Source: Caulobacteraceae bacterium (GTDB taxonomy: Bacteria > Pseudomonadota > Alphaproteobacteria > Caulobacterales > Caulobacteraceae). Taken from it: a stretch of 64,000 nucleotides of DNA. Location: contig CANJLH010000002.1 in the NCBI GenBank assembly GCA_947475415.1, positions 62,001-126,000 of the forward strand. The letters run 5' to 3'. Shown here in pieces: positions 34,074 through 42,323 of this stretch. Each line of letters starts with the position of its first letter. Within the stretch, counting starts at the first letter, position 1. The translations under genes were made by a program, and so were the position numbers. Under the pieces are notes generated by a model. It saw nothing but the letters and a program-made list of their open reading frames with translations, was not told the DNA's origin and ran no database searches.

Positions 34074-34754
34074 TCAGGAGCCTACAAGCAAATAGCCGAC
34101 GCCCGGCACGGATTGCAGCGCCTGATGCCCGAGCTTCTGGCGAAGCTGCGCCATGTAAACGCGGAGATATTGGATATCGGCCCGCTCGCTGCCCCATACG
34201 ACCGAAAGCAGATGCCGGTGGGACACGGGTCGCCCCAGGCTGACCGCCAGTTCGCATAACAGGTCATATTCCTTGGGTGAAAGCTTCACGTTGACTCCGG
34301 CCCTGGTCACCTGCCTCCGCCCCATGTCGATCTCTAGATCACCTGTTGCGACCATCGGTTGGGATCCGCGGATCTGGACGCCGTGGCGCAGGCCGGCGCG
34401 CAGCCTCGCAAGCAACTCGTCGACGCCGAACGGCTTTTGCACGTAGTCGTCTGCGCCCAGATCCAGCGCCTCGACCTTTACCGCTTCACTGTCCCGGGCC
34501 GAAAGGATGATGATCGGCGTCGCGCCGCGGGCGCGGATGTCACGAATGACGCCCAGACCGTCCCTGTCGGGCAGTCCCAGGTCCAGCAGAACAAGGTCCG
34601 GCGCATAATGGGCGAACCAGCGCAGGCCTTCCGCCGCAGTGCGAGCTCTTACGGGACGATAACCCGCCGACTTGAGGGTCGCGGCCAGGGCGGCGTTCAA
34701 GTTGGCGTCGTCCTCGATCACCAGCACCGTGGCCGGATCGGCGACCGAACTCAT
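34074..34754 (-). CDS. kdpE: KdpE-type response regulator (OmpR/PhoB family)
   Basis: This 226-residue protein is a DNA-binding response regulator. Its receiver domain has Asp15/Asp16 in VIEDDANL, the phosphoacceptor Asp58 in DLVLLDLGLPDRDGLGVIRD, and K in DDYVQKPFG. The C-terminal winged helix includes VTRAGVNVKLSPKEYDLLCE and GYLLVGS. The closest family by sequence feel is KdpE, which in E. coli activates the kdpFABC potassium transporter. It overlaps the stop of the kinase gene (ATGA at 34751-34754). No kdpFABC is visible, and the nearest transporter is kup. Confidence 0.88.
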   Translation of the reverse strand: MSSVADPATVLVIEDDANLNAALAATLKSAGYRPVRARTAAEGLRWFAHYAPDLVLLDLGLPDRDGLGVIRDIRARGATPIIILSARDSEAVKVEALDLGADDYVQKPFGVDELLARLRAGLRHGVQIRGSQPMVATGDLEIDMGRRQVTRAGVNVKLSPKEYDLLCELAVSLGRPVSHRHLLSVVWGSERADIQYLRVYMAQLRQKLGHQALQSVPGVGYLLVGS

Positions 34755-36268
34755 TGCGCGGCCAAAGGCGTCACCAGCCGCACCCGCGCGCCTGACCGAT
34801 CGTCCCGGTTTCGCGCTTCCAGCCGCCCCTTCTGCGCCTCGATGAACCCCCGAGCGATCGACAGGCCAAGACCCGCGCCCGGCGGCCGGCCGTCACCCTC
34901 GACGCCGCGCGCGAATTTCTCGAACATGGGTTCGGGCGTCCCTGTAAAACCGTCCCCCTCGTCCAGAACCTCGATCCAACCTCTCGCCTCATCGCGCCCG
35001 GCGCGGATTTGGATGGTGGAATCCTTCGGGGAATACTTGCCCGCATTCTCCAGCACATTCGCCAGCGCGCTTTCGAACAGGACGGGATCAACGAGCATGG
35101 GGGCGCCGCCGCTCGCATCATTGACCAGCCGTCGATCCTCAAGCGCCTGCGCGGCGCGCTGCGCGGCGGCGGCGATAAGGTCCGCGGGCTCCATGGGCTC
35201 CAGGTTCGCCACCAGCGCCCCCGCTTCGATGCGGTTCATGTCCAGCAGGTTCTCCACCATGTGAATTAGCCGCGTGGCTTCCGCTTCCGCCGCGGCGAGC
35301 AGTTCGCTGCGGGTATCGGCATCCTGAGTCGAGCCAAAGCGCTGCAGACTCTGCAGGGTGAAGAGGATTGTCGACAGCGGTGTCTTGAGGTCGTGCGATA
35401 CGGCCGCCAGAAGATTGGTTTTCAGCTTTTCACCTGCAGCCTGAACCTGGGTTTCAAGCAGCTCACGGGCATAAGCCTCCCTATCGAGCGCCACCGCAAG
35501 GTAGCCGGAAACGATTTCCACCAGTCGCTCAGGCGCTGCTGGCCGACCTTCGTCACGCCCCGAAATCGCGACGCCGATTGTCGCTTGCAAGCGCCGGGCG
35601 GTCGTGAGCGGCCAGAAATCCAGGGTCGCCTCAGCCATCGGATATGCGCCGCCGCGTGTCGCAAGCCCCGACGACATCGACCAGCGCGCGGCATCCAGGT
35701 CGGCCTGGACGAGCTGCGCGCCGCCTCCGGTCGCCAGCTCGCTTGTTCCCTCCGGATCTTGCAGCATCACCACAGCCGGTGCGTGGAACAGCTCAGACAA
35801 GGCCGCCGCGCAACGGTGCGCCACGCCAGTGCGGCTGGTCTCCTCCACCAGTCCGCGGGCGAGGGTCTGCATGGCGCGGGCTTGCGACACGGCGTCTATG
35901 GCCTCAAGCGCACGCTGCCGGGACTTGGCGGCGACCGCGCTGATGACAGCCGCCACGAACAGCAGCAGCAGAAGCGCCCAGACATTGGAGGGGTCTGCGA
36001 CCCGCAGGGTATAGCGGGGCTCGATCAGGAAATAATTGTAGGCCAACACGGCGGCGATCGCAGACGTCAGGGCCGGACCCCACCCGAACGTGACCGCGGT
36101 CAAGACCACCGGCAGCACAAAGACCAGCGACAGATTGGGGATTGGCGCCTGGCTGTCCACCAGAAACGCGGCGAGCGTGGCAAGCGCCACCAACCCGATC
36201 GCCGTCGCATAGCCGGTGAGCGCGCCAACGCGGGGCGCGGGCGGAACGGCGCCTTCGGAGATGGGCAT
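34751..36268 (-). CDS. kdpD: short KdpD-like sensor histidine kinase (DUF4118, no N-terminal Kdp sensor)
   Basis: This 505-residue kinase has a four-helix DUF4118 membrane module (about residues 15-115), a GAF-like region (140-260), the HisKA H-box with His292 in LLAAVSHDLKTPLSTILFTL, and a HATPase domain (LFESALANVLENAGKYSPKD, DEGDGF, GAGLGLSIARGF). E. coli KdpD has about 890 residues with an extra N-terminal KdpD domain and a USP-like domain, both absent here. ATG at 36268 has AGGAGACCTGCAT upstream, which argues against the longer reading from 36451. It forms an operon with kdpE, divergent from kup. Sensing of potassium is inferred. Confidence 0.85.
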   Translation of the reverse strand: MPISEGAVPPAPRVGALTGYATAIGLVALATLAAFLVDSQAPIPNLSLVFVLPVVLTAVTFGWGPALTSAIAAVLAYNYFLIEPRYTLRVADPSNVWALLLLLFVAAVISAVAAKSRQRALEAIDAVSQARAMQTLARGLVEETSRTGVAHRCAAALSELFHAPAVVMLQDPEGTSELATGGGAQLVQADLDAARWSMSSGLATRGGAYPMAEATLDFWPLTTARRLQATIGVAISGRDEGRPAAPERLVEIVSGYLAVALDREAYARELLETQVQAAGEKLKTNLLAAVSHDLKTPLSTILFTLQSLQRFGSTQDADTRSELLAAAEAEATRLIHMVENLLDMNRIEAGALVANLEPMEPADLIAAAAQRAAQALEDRRLVNDASGGAPMLVDPVLFESALANVLENAGKYSPKDSTIQIRAGRDEARGWIEVLDEGDGFTGTPEPMFEKFARGVEGDGRPPGAGLGLSIARGFIEAQKGRLEARNRDDRSGARVRLVTPLAAQ

Positions 36269-36409
36269 ATGCAGGTCTCCTGTGCGTACCCACGATAAGA
36301 AGCCTCCCGAACGCCCTCTGCAAGGTCCCCAGGCCGCCAGGCGCCCACAACCACATGGGATTTTTATGCCCGCCGTCTCATGAGCGACGCCTGTTACGCT
36401 GAGAGACAC
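36269..36409. promoter_or_regulatory. divergent regulatory region between kdpDE and kup
   Basis: This 141-base gap must hold the promoters of both kdpDE (minus) and kup (plus). I see no clear -35/-10 pair, nor a KdpE operator of the E. coli type (TTTATA-N5-TTTACA). A local AT-rich stretch (gggatttttatg near 36358) is the likeliest place for the kup promoter. The organisation itself suggests that KdpE controls kup. Confidence 0.35.
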
Positions 36410-38323
36410 ATGCCCAAGATCGACCCCGACGAAGGTCCGGACCCCGCTCAACGGCCGTCGCTGAAAACCTTTCTCGCCCTGGCCGTGGGCTCAGCTGGGG
36501 TTGTGTACGGCGACATTGGCACCAGTCCTTTGTATGCGTTCAAGGAATCGATCTCGCACCTGCGCGACCACGCCGGACGCGTCGCATCGCAAGACGTGAT
36601 TGGCGTGGTGTCGCTGATGTTTTGGACGCTGATGATCATCGTCACCATCAAGTACGTTTTGATCCTCATGCGCTTTGACAACCACGGTGAAGGCGGCGTC
36701 CTGTCGCTGATGGCCTTGGTGCAGCGCGCTGGCGGACGTGGCGCGCGGCTGATTCTGCTTGTGGGCATGCTGGGCGCCGGTTTGTTCTTTGGCGACGCCA
36801 TGTTGACGCCGGCCATCTCGGTGTTGTCCGCCGTTGAGGGTCTCGAGATCGTCAAGGGCTTCGATGGGCGCATTGAGCCATTTCTGGTCCCGATCGCGAT
36901 TTCCGTGCTGGTAGGCCTGTTCATGATTCAACGCCGCGGAACAGGCGGCGTAGGCCGCTGGTTCGGTCCCATCTGCCTGGCGTGGTTCGCAGCATTGGCC
37001 GCGCTTGGCCTCGCCGCAATCCTCAAGGCTCCACAGGTTCTAGCGGCGTTGGACCCGTTGCAGGGTCTTGGGGTGTTCCGTCGTCATCCAGGGGTGACGC
37101 CCGTGATCCTGGGGTCGGTGTTTCTGACCGTGACCGGCGCCGAAGCGCTTTACGCAGACATGGGTCATTTCGGGCGCAAGCCGATCCAGGTCGTATGGCT
37201 CGCGCTGGTCTTTCCGTGTCTGATGTTAAATTACCTGGGGCAGGGCGCCTTGGTGCTCGTCGATCCCCAGGCCGCCGATAGTCCGTTCTTCCGACTGGCT
37301 CCGGAACCCATGCAGCTTCCTCTGGTGGCGCTGGCGACCGCCGCAACGGTCATCGCCAGTCAGGCTGTGATATCCGGCGCTTTTTCGCTTGCGCAGCAGG
37401 CGATCCAGTTGGGACTACTGCCCCGTATGACGCTTCGTGCAACGTCTGAAGTACATGCGGGCCAAATATATGCCCCGCAAATCAATTGGATATTGATGCT
37501 TGGGGTCGCCGCGCTCGTGCTGGGATTCGGGTCCTCAAGCGCGCTCGCCAACGCCTATGGCGTCTCGGTCGTTGGCGCCATGATCACCTCCTCAGTCCTG
37601 GCCGTGATCGCATTGCACCGGTTGCGCAATCGGCCAGTTTGGCAGTCTCTGGTGGTCTTCGGTCCCTTCGTCGTCATCGAAGCGGCGTTCCTTGCGGCCA
37701 ACCTGCTAAAGGTCGCCCATGGCGGCTATGTGCCGCTTCTGATCGCTTCGGCTGTGATATTCCTGATGCGCACATGGACACGCGGCCGCGCGCGCCTGGC
37801 GCAGGCCGAGCAATCAGGTCCGGACATCAAGGATCTGGTCACGATTTTGGCCGCGCGTCCGCCCATGCGCGCTCGTGGCACAGCGGTGTTCTTGACCGAT
37901 GATCCCGGCAAGGCGCCCACTTCACTGCTACACAACCTGAAGCACAATCAGGTGCTGCACGAACACGTGGTTCTGCTGACCGTTCGAGTTGTGCGGCGTC
38001 CGCGTTTGGCTGATTCCGAGCGGATTGAAATCAGCGATCTGGCGCCGGGCTTCAAATCGATGACCATGTCGTTCGGCTACATGGAGAGTCCCAATGTGGC
38101 GAAGGGGTTCAGCATAGCGCGGACCATGGGTTTGAAATTCGACATCATGCGCACTTCCTTCTTCGTCAGTCGCCGCAGCCTGATATTGCGCCCATCCAAA
38201 GGACTCGCTCACCTCCAGGATCTGCTGTTCGTGTTCCTGATGAAAAATGCGCTGCGCTCTGCGGATTATTTCCAGATACCGACGTCGCGGGTGATCGAGC
38301 TGGGCGCGCAGGTGGCGTTCTAG
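36410..38323 (+). CDS. kup: Kup low-affinity potassium transporter
   Basis: Kup imports potassium, probably together with protons, across the inner membrane. The 637-residue protein has about 12 hydrophobic segments in the first 430 residues, the motif GSAGVVYGDIGTSPLYAFKE at the N-terminus, ADMGHFGRKPIQVVWLALVF, and QAVISGAFSLAQQAIQLGLL, followed by a cytoplasmic C-terminal domain (about 430-637). GAGAGACAC precedes ATG 36410; ATG 36380 would add ten residues. Its base composition is visibly less GC-rich than the flanking genes, for example around 37440-37500, so it may have been acquired. Confidence 0.94.
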   Translation: MPKIDPDEGPDPAQRPSLKTFLALAVGSAGVVYGDIGTSPLYAFKESISHLRDHAGRVASQDVIGVVSLMFWTLMIIVTIKYVLILMRFDNHGEGGVLSLMALVQRAGGRGARLILLVGMLGAGLFFGDAMLTPAISVLSAVEGLEIVKGFDGRIEPFLVPIAISVLVGLFMIQRRGTGGVGRWFGPICLAWFAALAALGLAAILKAPQVLAALDPLQGLGVFRRHPGVTPVILGSVFLTVTGAEALYADMGHFGRKPIQVVWLALVFPCLMLNYLGQGALVLVDPQAADSPFFRLAPEPMQLPLVALATAATVIASQAVISGAFSLAQQAIQLGLLPRMTLRATSEVHAGQIYAPQINWILMLGVAALVLGFGSSSALANAYGVSVVGAMITSSVLAVIALHRLRNRPVWQSLVVFGPFVVIEAAFLAANLLKVAHGGYVPLLIASAVIFLMRTWTRGRARLAQAEQSGPDIKDLVTILAARPPMRARGTAVFLTDDPGKAPTSLLHNLKHNQVLHEHVVLLTVRVVRRPRLADSERIEISDLAPGFKSMTMSFGYMESPNVAKGFSIARTMGLKFDIMRTSFFVSRRSLILRPSKGLAHLQDLLFVFLMKNALRSADYFQIPTSRVIELGAQVAF

Positions 38324-38578
38324 GCGCTGGGGCCGCTGGCCATATTGCGCCCATCTAGTCTCTCATCGAGGCCGGTCCTACGCCCTAGAGAAACCAAGAC
38401 CGCGCTCTTCGGTGCGCCGCTTAAGCGGCTGGCCTTCGGCCCATCCCTGAGATCGCCGGGGCGGCAGGCAGAAATGAAGCTCCCCCGTCCAAATAGGGCG
38501 TGCGGAAGTAGGCGCCGCCGCCCAAAGGCTCCCCTTGGGAAATGCCCTGAAGGCGACTCCTGTTGCCGAGATAAGCTG

Positions 38579-39361
38579 TCATGAACTTGTCCCCAGGGGC
38601 CCCCGCGACCTCGCGGATTGTTGTCCCGCCAGGGGCAAGCCCGCGATGGGGCTGCGCGCGCGGATCACATTCCCGCCCAGCCGGCTGACGATGTAGAGGT
38701 CGCGAAGGTCAGGGCCGCCAAAGGCCAGGTTGGTGGGCATGTCCATCAGCCGCCCCTGGGGATCGCTCACTATGCTGACCACCCGCCGATCAGGGGTGAT
38801 GGCGACGATCCGGTTGGCGAAGGGCAGTGTGACCCAGAGGTTGCCGGCTATGTCAAAGGCGAGGCCATCGGCGTAGCCCAGGTCACGGTCGCCGGCGGCG
38901 ATCTGGGCGCGAATCCCGGCGATGTCCGCATCGGCCATGACGGCGCCCAGCACCGGCCCATAGGGCTCCGGCGGCCCGAATCGGCCCCGACCCAGCCGGC
39001 GCATGCGCAATACGTTCCCCGCCGGGGTTTGGGCGACATAGAGGTGGCGCTCCCCGCGATCGAAACAGCAGCCGTTGGCGCCGCGGATGCCCCTCGCCAC
39101 CCCGTTGGACGCGCCTGGCGGCCCGATGCGGCGCTTGGTCCCGTCAGGCGCTATGATGACGCAGGCGCTCTCCTGGCTGGAGACATAGACGACGCCCGCA
39201 CGGTCCGCCGCCACCCCCTCCGGCGCCTTCAAACCCTCGATGACCGTCTCGAAGTCGCTGAGCGCAATGGGTTGCGGCGCCCCTGCCGCCGCGACGGCGG
39301 GGATGGCGGCGGCAAGGACCCCAAGTCCCCCAGCGGCGCTGCGACGCGTCAGACCGGCCAT
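38579..39361 (-). CDS. SMP-30/gluconolactonase-like beta-propeller protein, exported
   Basis: This 260-residue protein begins with a signal of the Tat type (LTRRSAAGGLGVLAAAIPAV, twin Arg) and a cleavage region at AVAAAGAPQ. The mature part has six-bladed propeller elements: LKAPEGVAADRAGVVYVSSQ, GANGCCFDRGERHLYVAQTP, YADGLAFDIAGNLWVTLPFA and MPTNLAFGGPDLRDLYIVSR, as in SMP-30/gluconolactonase proteins. Substrate and lactonase activity are not predictable. It is divergent from the DUF35/thiolase pair by 116 bases, so a link with their pathway is possible but unproven. The 255-base gap 38324-38578 towards kup shows no gene or structure I can support. Confidence 0.75.
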   Translation of the reverse strand: MAGLTRRSAAGGLGVLAAAIPAVAAAGAPQPIALSDFETVIEGLKAPEGVAADRAGVVYVSSQESACVIIAPDGTKRRIGPPGASNGVARGIRGANGCCFDRGERHLYVAQTPAGNVLRMRRLGRGRFGPPEPYGPVLGAVMADADIAGIRAQIAAGDRDLGYADGLAFDIAGNLWVTLPFANRIVAITPDRRVVSIVSDPQGRLMDMPTNLAFGGPDLRDLYIVSRLGGNVIRARSPIAGLPLAGQQSARSRGPLGTSS

Positions 39362-39477
39362 TTCGTCCCCTCCCGAACACCGGGCCGATTCCGGGCTCGC
39401 GCCCTATTGAAGTCAAGGCGCCCTTATCGCCCGGCCTATCTGGCGCCCGGCCGCGGCTGCGGATAGGACTTGGCCTC

Positions 39478-39891
39478 ATGACCGATACCGCCCTGCGACC
39501 CTTTCCCGCGATCACGCCGCAGAATGAGTTCTTCTGGACCGCTGGCGCCGAGGGAAAGTTGCGCTTCAAGCGCTGTCGGGCCTGCTGCACATACCTCCAC
39601 CCGCCGCCGCCAGTGTGCCCCGAGTGCCTGAGCAAGGATATCTCGGTGGAGGATGTGTCCGGCGCGGCCACTGTGGCGGCCTTCACCATCAACCACCACC
39701 AATGGCGCCCGGCCTTTCCGCCCCCCTATGTCATCGCCATCGTCGAGATCGCGGAGGCGCCCTATGTGCGGCTCACCACCCAGATCGTGGGCTGCGCGCC
39801 AGAGGCGGTAAGCATCGGCATGACCGTGCAGGTCCGGTTCGAGCAGGTCGGCCCGGCCTGGCTGCCGTTATTTGCGCCGCGGGAGGACTAG
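39478..39891 (+). CDS. DUF35 OB-fold / zinc-ribbon acyl-CoA-binding protein
   Basis: This 137-residue protein has an N-terminal helix (PQNEFFWTAGAEGKLRFKRC), a rubredoxin-like zinc ribbon made of CRAC and CPEC, and a C-terminal OB-fold (GAATVAAFTINHHQWRPAFP, then YVIAIVEIAEAPYVRLTTQI). DUF35 proteins usually associate with thiolase-like or dehydratase partners and help bind acyl-CoA. Its TAG stop shares one base with the GTG start of the thiolase-like gene, so the two are coupled and likely form a complex. Confidence 0.88.
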   Translation: MTDTALRPFPAITPQNEFFWTAGAEGKLRFKRCRACCTYLHPPPPVCPECLSKDISVEDVSGAATVAAFTINHHQWRPAFPPPYVIAIVEIAEAPYVRLTTQIVGCAPEAVSIGMTVQVRFEQVGPAWLPLFAPRED

Positions 39892-41087
39892 TGGAAAAGT
39901 TCGAAGACAAGGTCCGCATCACCGGGATTGGCATCTCCGAAGTGGGGCGGCGGCTGATGCGCGATCCGGTGGAATTGGCCATCGACGCCTGCATGTCGGC
40001 CATGGCCGACGCCGGCCTTGAGCGCGGCGACATCGACGGCCTGTCCGCCCACCCGGGACCCCAGACCGCCGACGGCTACTCCGGCGCGGGCGTCAGCGCC
40101 GTGGAGGAGATCCTTCGGGTGCAGCCCAAGTGGTTCAATTCCAGCCATGAAACCCCTGGCCACACCGGCGCCTTCGTGGCCGCCGCATTGGCCGTCGCCG
40201 CCGGGCTTTGCCGCCACGCCCTGGTGTTCCGCTGCACCTGGGAGACCACCGCGCCTGCGCTCGCCCGCGATCCGCGCTATAACGTGGGCCAATCGGCCCC
40301 CGGCCGGGCGGTGTCCGGCGAGATCCAATCCTGGCGTATTCCTTTCGGGGCCTATTCCGCCGGCAACTGGATCGGCATGGCCGCGACCCGCCATTTCCAT
40401 CTCTACGGCACCAAGCGCGAACACCTGGGCGCCATAGCCCTCAACGCGCGCCGCAACGCCGCCCTCAATCCCAACGCAATCTACCGTGACCCGCTGACCA
40501 TGGACGACTATCTGAACGCGCGGATGATCTCTACGCCGTTCGGGCTCTACGACTGCGACACGCCCTGCGACGGCGCGGTGGCGGTGATCGTCTCCCACCG
40601 CGACGCGGCAAAGGACACGCGACGGCCCGATCCCCTGCGGCTGGAAGCGGCGGGAACCCAGGTCACCGAACGCTGGAGCTGGGATCAGGGGGTGCTGGAC
40701 CATGAAGTGATGCTGGCCGGCCCGGCCAAGTCCCTGTGGGAGCGCACCGACCTGAAGCCCAAGGACGTCGACGTCGCCGAACTCTATGACGGTTTCACCT
40801 TCAACTGCCTGTCCTGGATCGAGGCGCTGGGCTTCTGCAAGCGCGGCGAAGGCGGACCCTTTGTGGAGGGCGGGACCCGCATCGCCCGCGACGGCGAACT
40901 GCCCCTCAACACCCACGGCGGCCAGTTGTCGGGCGGCCGGCTGCAGGGGTTCAGCTTCCTGCACGAGGCCTGCATCCAGTTATGGGGCGAGGGCGGCGCG
41001 CGCCAGGTTCCCAACCGCCCGCAGGTCGCCTGCGTTTCCAGCGGCGGCGGCACGCCAGGCGGCGCGCTGCTGCTGGCCCGCCCATAA
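39891..41087 (+). CDS. thiolase-like protein without nucleophilic cysteine (SCP-2/Ltp-type)
   Basis: This 398-residue protein has the thiolase fold of the lipid-transfer (SCP-2/Ltp) group: ITGIGISEVGRRLMRDPVEL at the start, DLKPKDVDVAELYDGFTFNC at 287-306 and LNTHGGQLSGGRLQGFSFLH at 339-358. The place of the nucleophilic Cys in thiolases (near residue 88) reads NSSHETPGHTGAF, with no Cys. In steroid side-chain degradation a similar pair (Ltp2 with the DUF35 part of ChsH2) performs a retro-aldol cleavage without that Cys, and Tyr299 here is a plausible counterpart of a catalytic Tyr. GTG at 39891 follows GGGAGGAC. True acetyl-CoA acetyltransferase activity is unlikely. Confidence 0.8.
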   Translation: MEKFEDKVRITGIGISEVGRRLMRDPVELAIDACMSAMADAGLERGDIDGLSAHPGPQTADGYSGAGVSAVEEILRVQPKWFNSSHETPGHTGAFVAAALAVAAGLCRHALVFRCTWETTAPALARDPRYNVGQSAPGRAVSGEIQSWRIPFGAYSAGNWIGMAATRHFHLYGTKREHLGAIALNARRNAALNPNAIYRDPLTMDDYLNARMISTPFGLYDCDTPCDGAVAVIVSHRDAAKDTRRPDPLRLEAAGTQVTERWSWDQGVLDHEVMLAGPAKSLWERTDLKPKDVDVAELYDGFTFNCLSWIEALGFCKRGEGGPFVEGGTRIARDGELPLNTHGGQLSGGRLQGFSFLHEACIQLWGEGGARQVPNRPQVACVSSGGGTPGGALLLARP

Positions 41088-41115
41088 TCCCCTTCCCCAG
41101 CCCGCGAGCCCCCCC

Positions 41116-41646
41116 ATGGACCTTTCCAAGATAGCGATTGGCGACAACCCGCCCTTCGAAGTCAACGCCGTCATCGAAATCCCGCAAGGCGGCGAGCCGG
41201 TGAAGTATGAGATGGACAAGGACTCTGGCGCCCTGTTCGTCGACCGCTTCCTGCACACAGCCATGCGCTATCCGGGTAATTACGGCTTCATCCCCCACAC
41301 CCTGGCCGACGACGGCGATCCGCTGGACATCGTGGTGGTGGGTCCCACCCCGGTGGTTCCCGGCGCGGTGATCCGCTGCCGGCCGATCGGGACCCTGAAG
41401 ATGCGCGACGAGGCCGGCGGCGACGAGAAGGTGCTGGCGGTGCCGGTGGACAAGCTGCACCCCTACCACCGCGGCGTGGAGTCCTGGCGCGATCTGCCCT
41501 CCATCCTCACAGAGCAGATCGCCCACTTCTTCATGCACTACAAGGACCTGGAAAAAGGCAAATCAGTTGAGATGAACGGCTGGGCCGACCTGGCCGAGAC
41601 CGCCGAAATCATCCGGGCCGCCATTGAGGCGGGGAAGAAGGCTTAA
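41116..41646 (+). CDS. ppa: inorganic pyrophosphatase
   Basis: Family I pyrophosphatase splits PPi to phosphate, pulling biosynthetic reactions forward. The 176-residue protein contains EIPQGGEPVKYEMDKDSGAL, YPGNYGFIP at 52-60 and the metal-binding DDGDPLDIVVVG with Asp66, Asp68 and Asp71. It starts at ATG 41116 after a C-rich leader without an obvious ribosome binding site. It is convergent with trmB; their ends overlap by four bases (41643-41646). Confidence 0.97.
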   Translation: MDLSKIAIGDNPPFEVNAVIEIPQGGEPVKYEMDKDSGALFVDRFLHTAMRYPGNYGFIPHTLADDGDPLDIVVVGPTPVVPGAVIRCRPIGTLKMRDEAGGDEKVLAVPVDKLHPYHRGVESWRDLPSILTEQIAHFFMHYKDLEKGKSVEMNGWADLAETAEIIRAAIEAGKKA

Positions 41647-42323
41647 GGACGCACGAAATCCAGGAACGCCGGCGCGCAGTCGCCCAGGCGCTTGGTTTCG
41701 TAACGCGTAGTGATGTGGTTGGCGGGTGGGCTGCGCCAGTCGTCCGCCCGCGCCGCGGTCCAGGCAAAGCGCCCGTCGGCCAAAATCCGCTCAAGACTCC
41801 AGTCCACGTATTCCGCCCAGTCGCTTGCGAACCTTAGTCGCCCCCCTGGCGCGAGCAGGCGGGCGAATTCGGCCACAGTCTCGGCCTGAATGAGCCGGCG
41901 CTTGTGATGCCGCGCCTTGGGCCAGGGGTCGGGGAAAAGCACGAAGATCCGCGTCAGACAGCTGTCCGGCAGACGCTCCATCAGGGCGCGGGCGTCGCCG
42001 TCCTCGATGCGCACATTGGAAAGGCCTTGTTCCTCCACGTGCCGGACCGCGCTCGCCACCCCGTTCTGGAACGGTTCGGCGCCCAGGATCAGCACCTCGG
42101 GCCGGCGGGCCGCTTGGGCGGCCATGTGCTCGCCGCCGCCGAAGCCGATTTCCAGCCAGACTTCGGCCGCATCGGGCTTCAGGGCCTTCGGGTCGAAGGC
42201 TTCGCGCGGGCAGCGCAGCGCCGGCAGCCGGCCTTCCACCAACGCCTGTTGCCGCGGTTTGATCGGCCGCGACTTCAGCCGGCCATAGGACCGTAACTTT
42301 GAGGGGTCGTGGCGCTCGGTCAG
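41643..42323 (-). CDS. trmB: tRNA (guanine(46)-N7)-methyltransferase with probable CTG start
   Basis: TrmB methylates G46 of tRNAs using S-adenosylmethionine, made by the neighbour MetK. The core has [60 protein letters not shown] and a C-terminal TRYETK. The conserved N-terminus ([20 protein letters not shown], then [10 protein letters not shown]) lies upstream of the first ordinary start codon (TTG at 42242). In that frame a TAA lies four codons before CTG 42323, and no ATG, GTG or TTG occurs between. The only candidate is the CTG, which overlaps the TGA of metK (CTGA). With it the protein has 226 residues. I consider a CTG start, or a single-base sequence error, likelier than loss of the N-terminus. 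Confidence 0.9.
   Translation of the reverse strand: MTERHDPSKLRSYGRLKSRPIKPRQQALVEGRLPALRCPREAFDPKALKPDAAEVWLEIGFGGGEHMAAQAARRPEVLILGAEPFQNGVASAVRHVEEQGLSNVRIEDGDARALMERLPDSCLTRIFVLFPDPWPKARHHKRRLIQAETVAEFARLLAPGGRLRFASDWAEYVDWSLERILADGRFAWTAARADDWRSPPANHITTRYETKRLGDCAPAFLDFVRP

Noticed and set aside
38183-38355. 14-base direct repeat (ATATTGCGCCCATC) at the end of kup and after it, as an attachment site
   Set aside because: The copies are only 145 bases apart with no integrase or insertion between or near them; probably a small local duplication.
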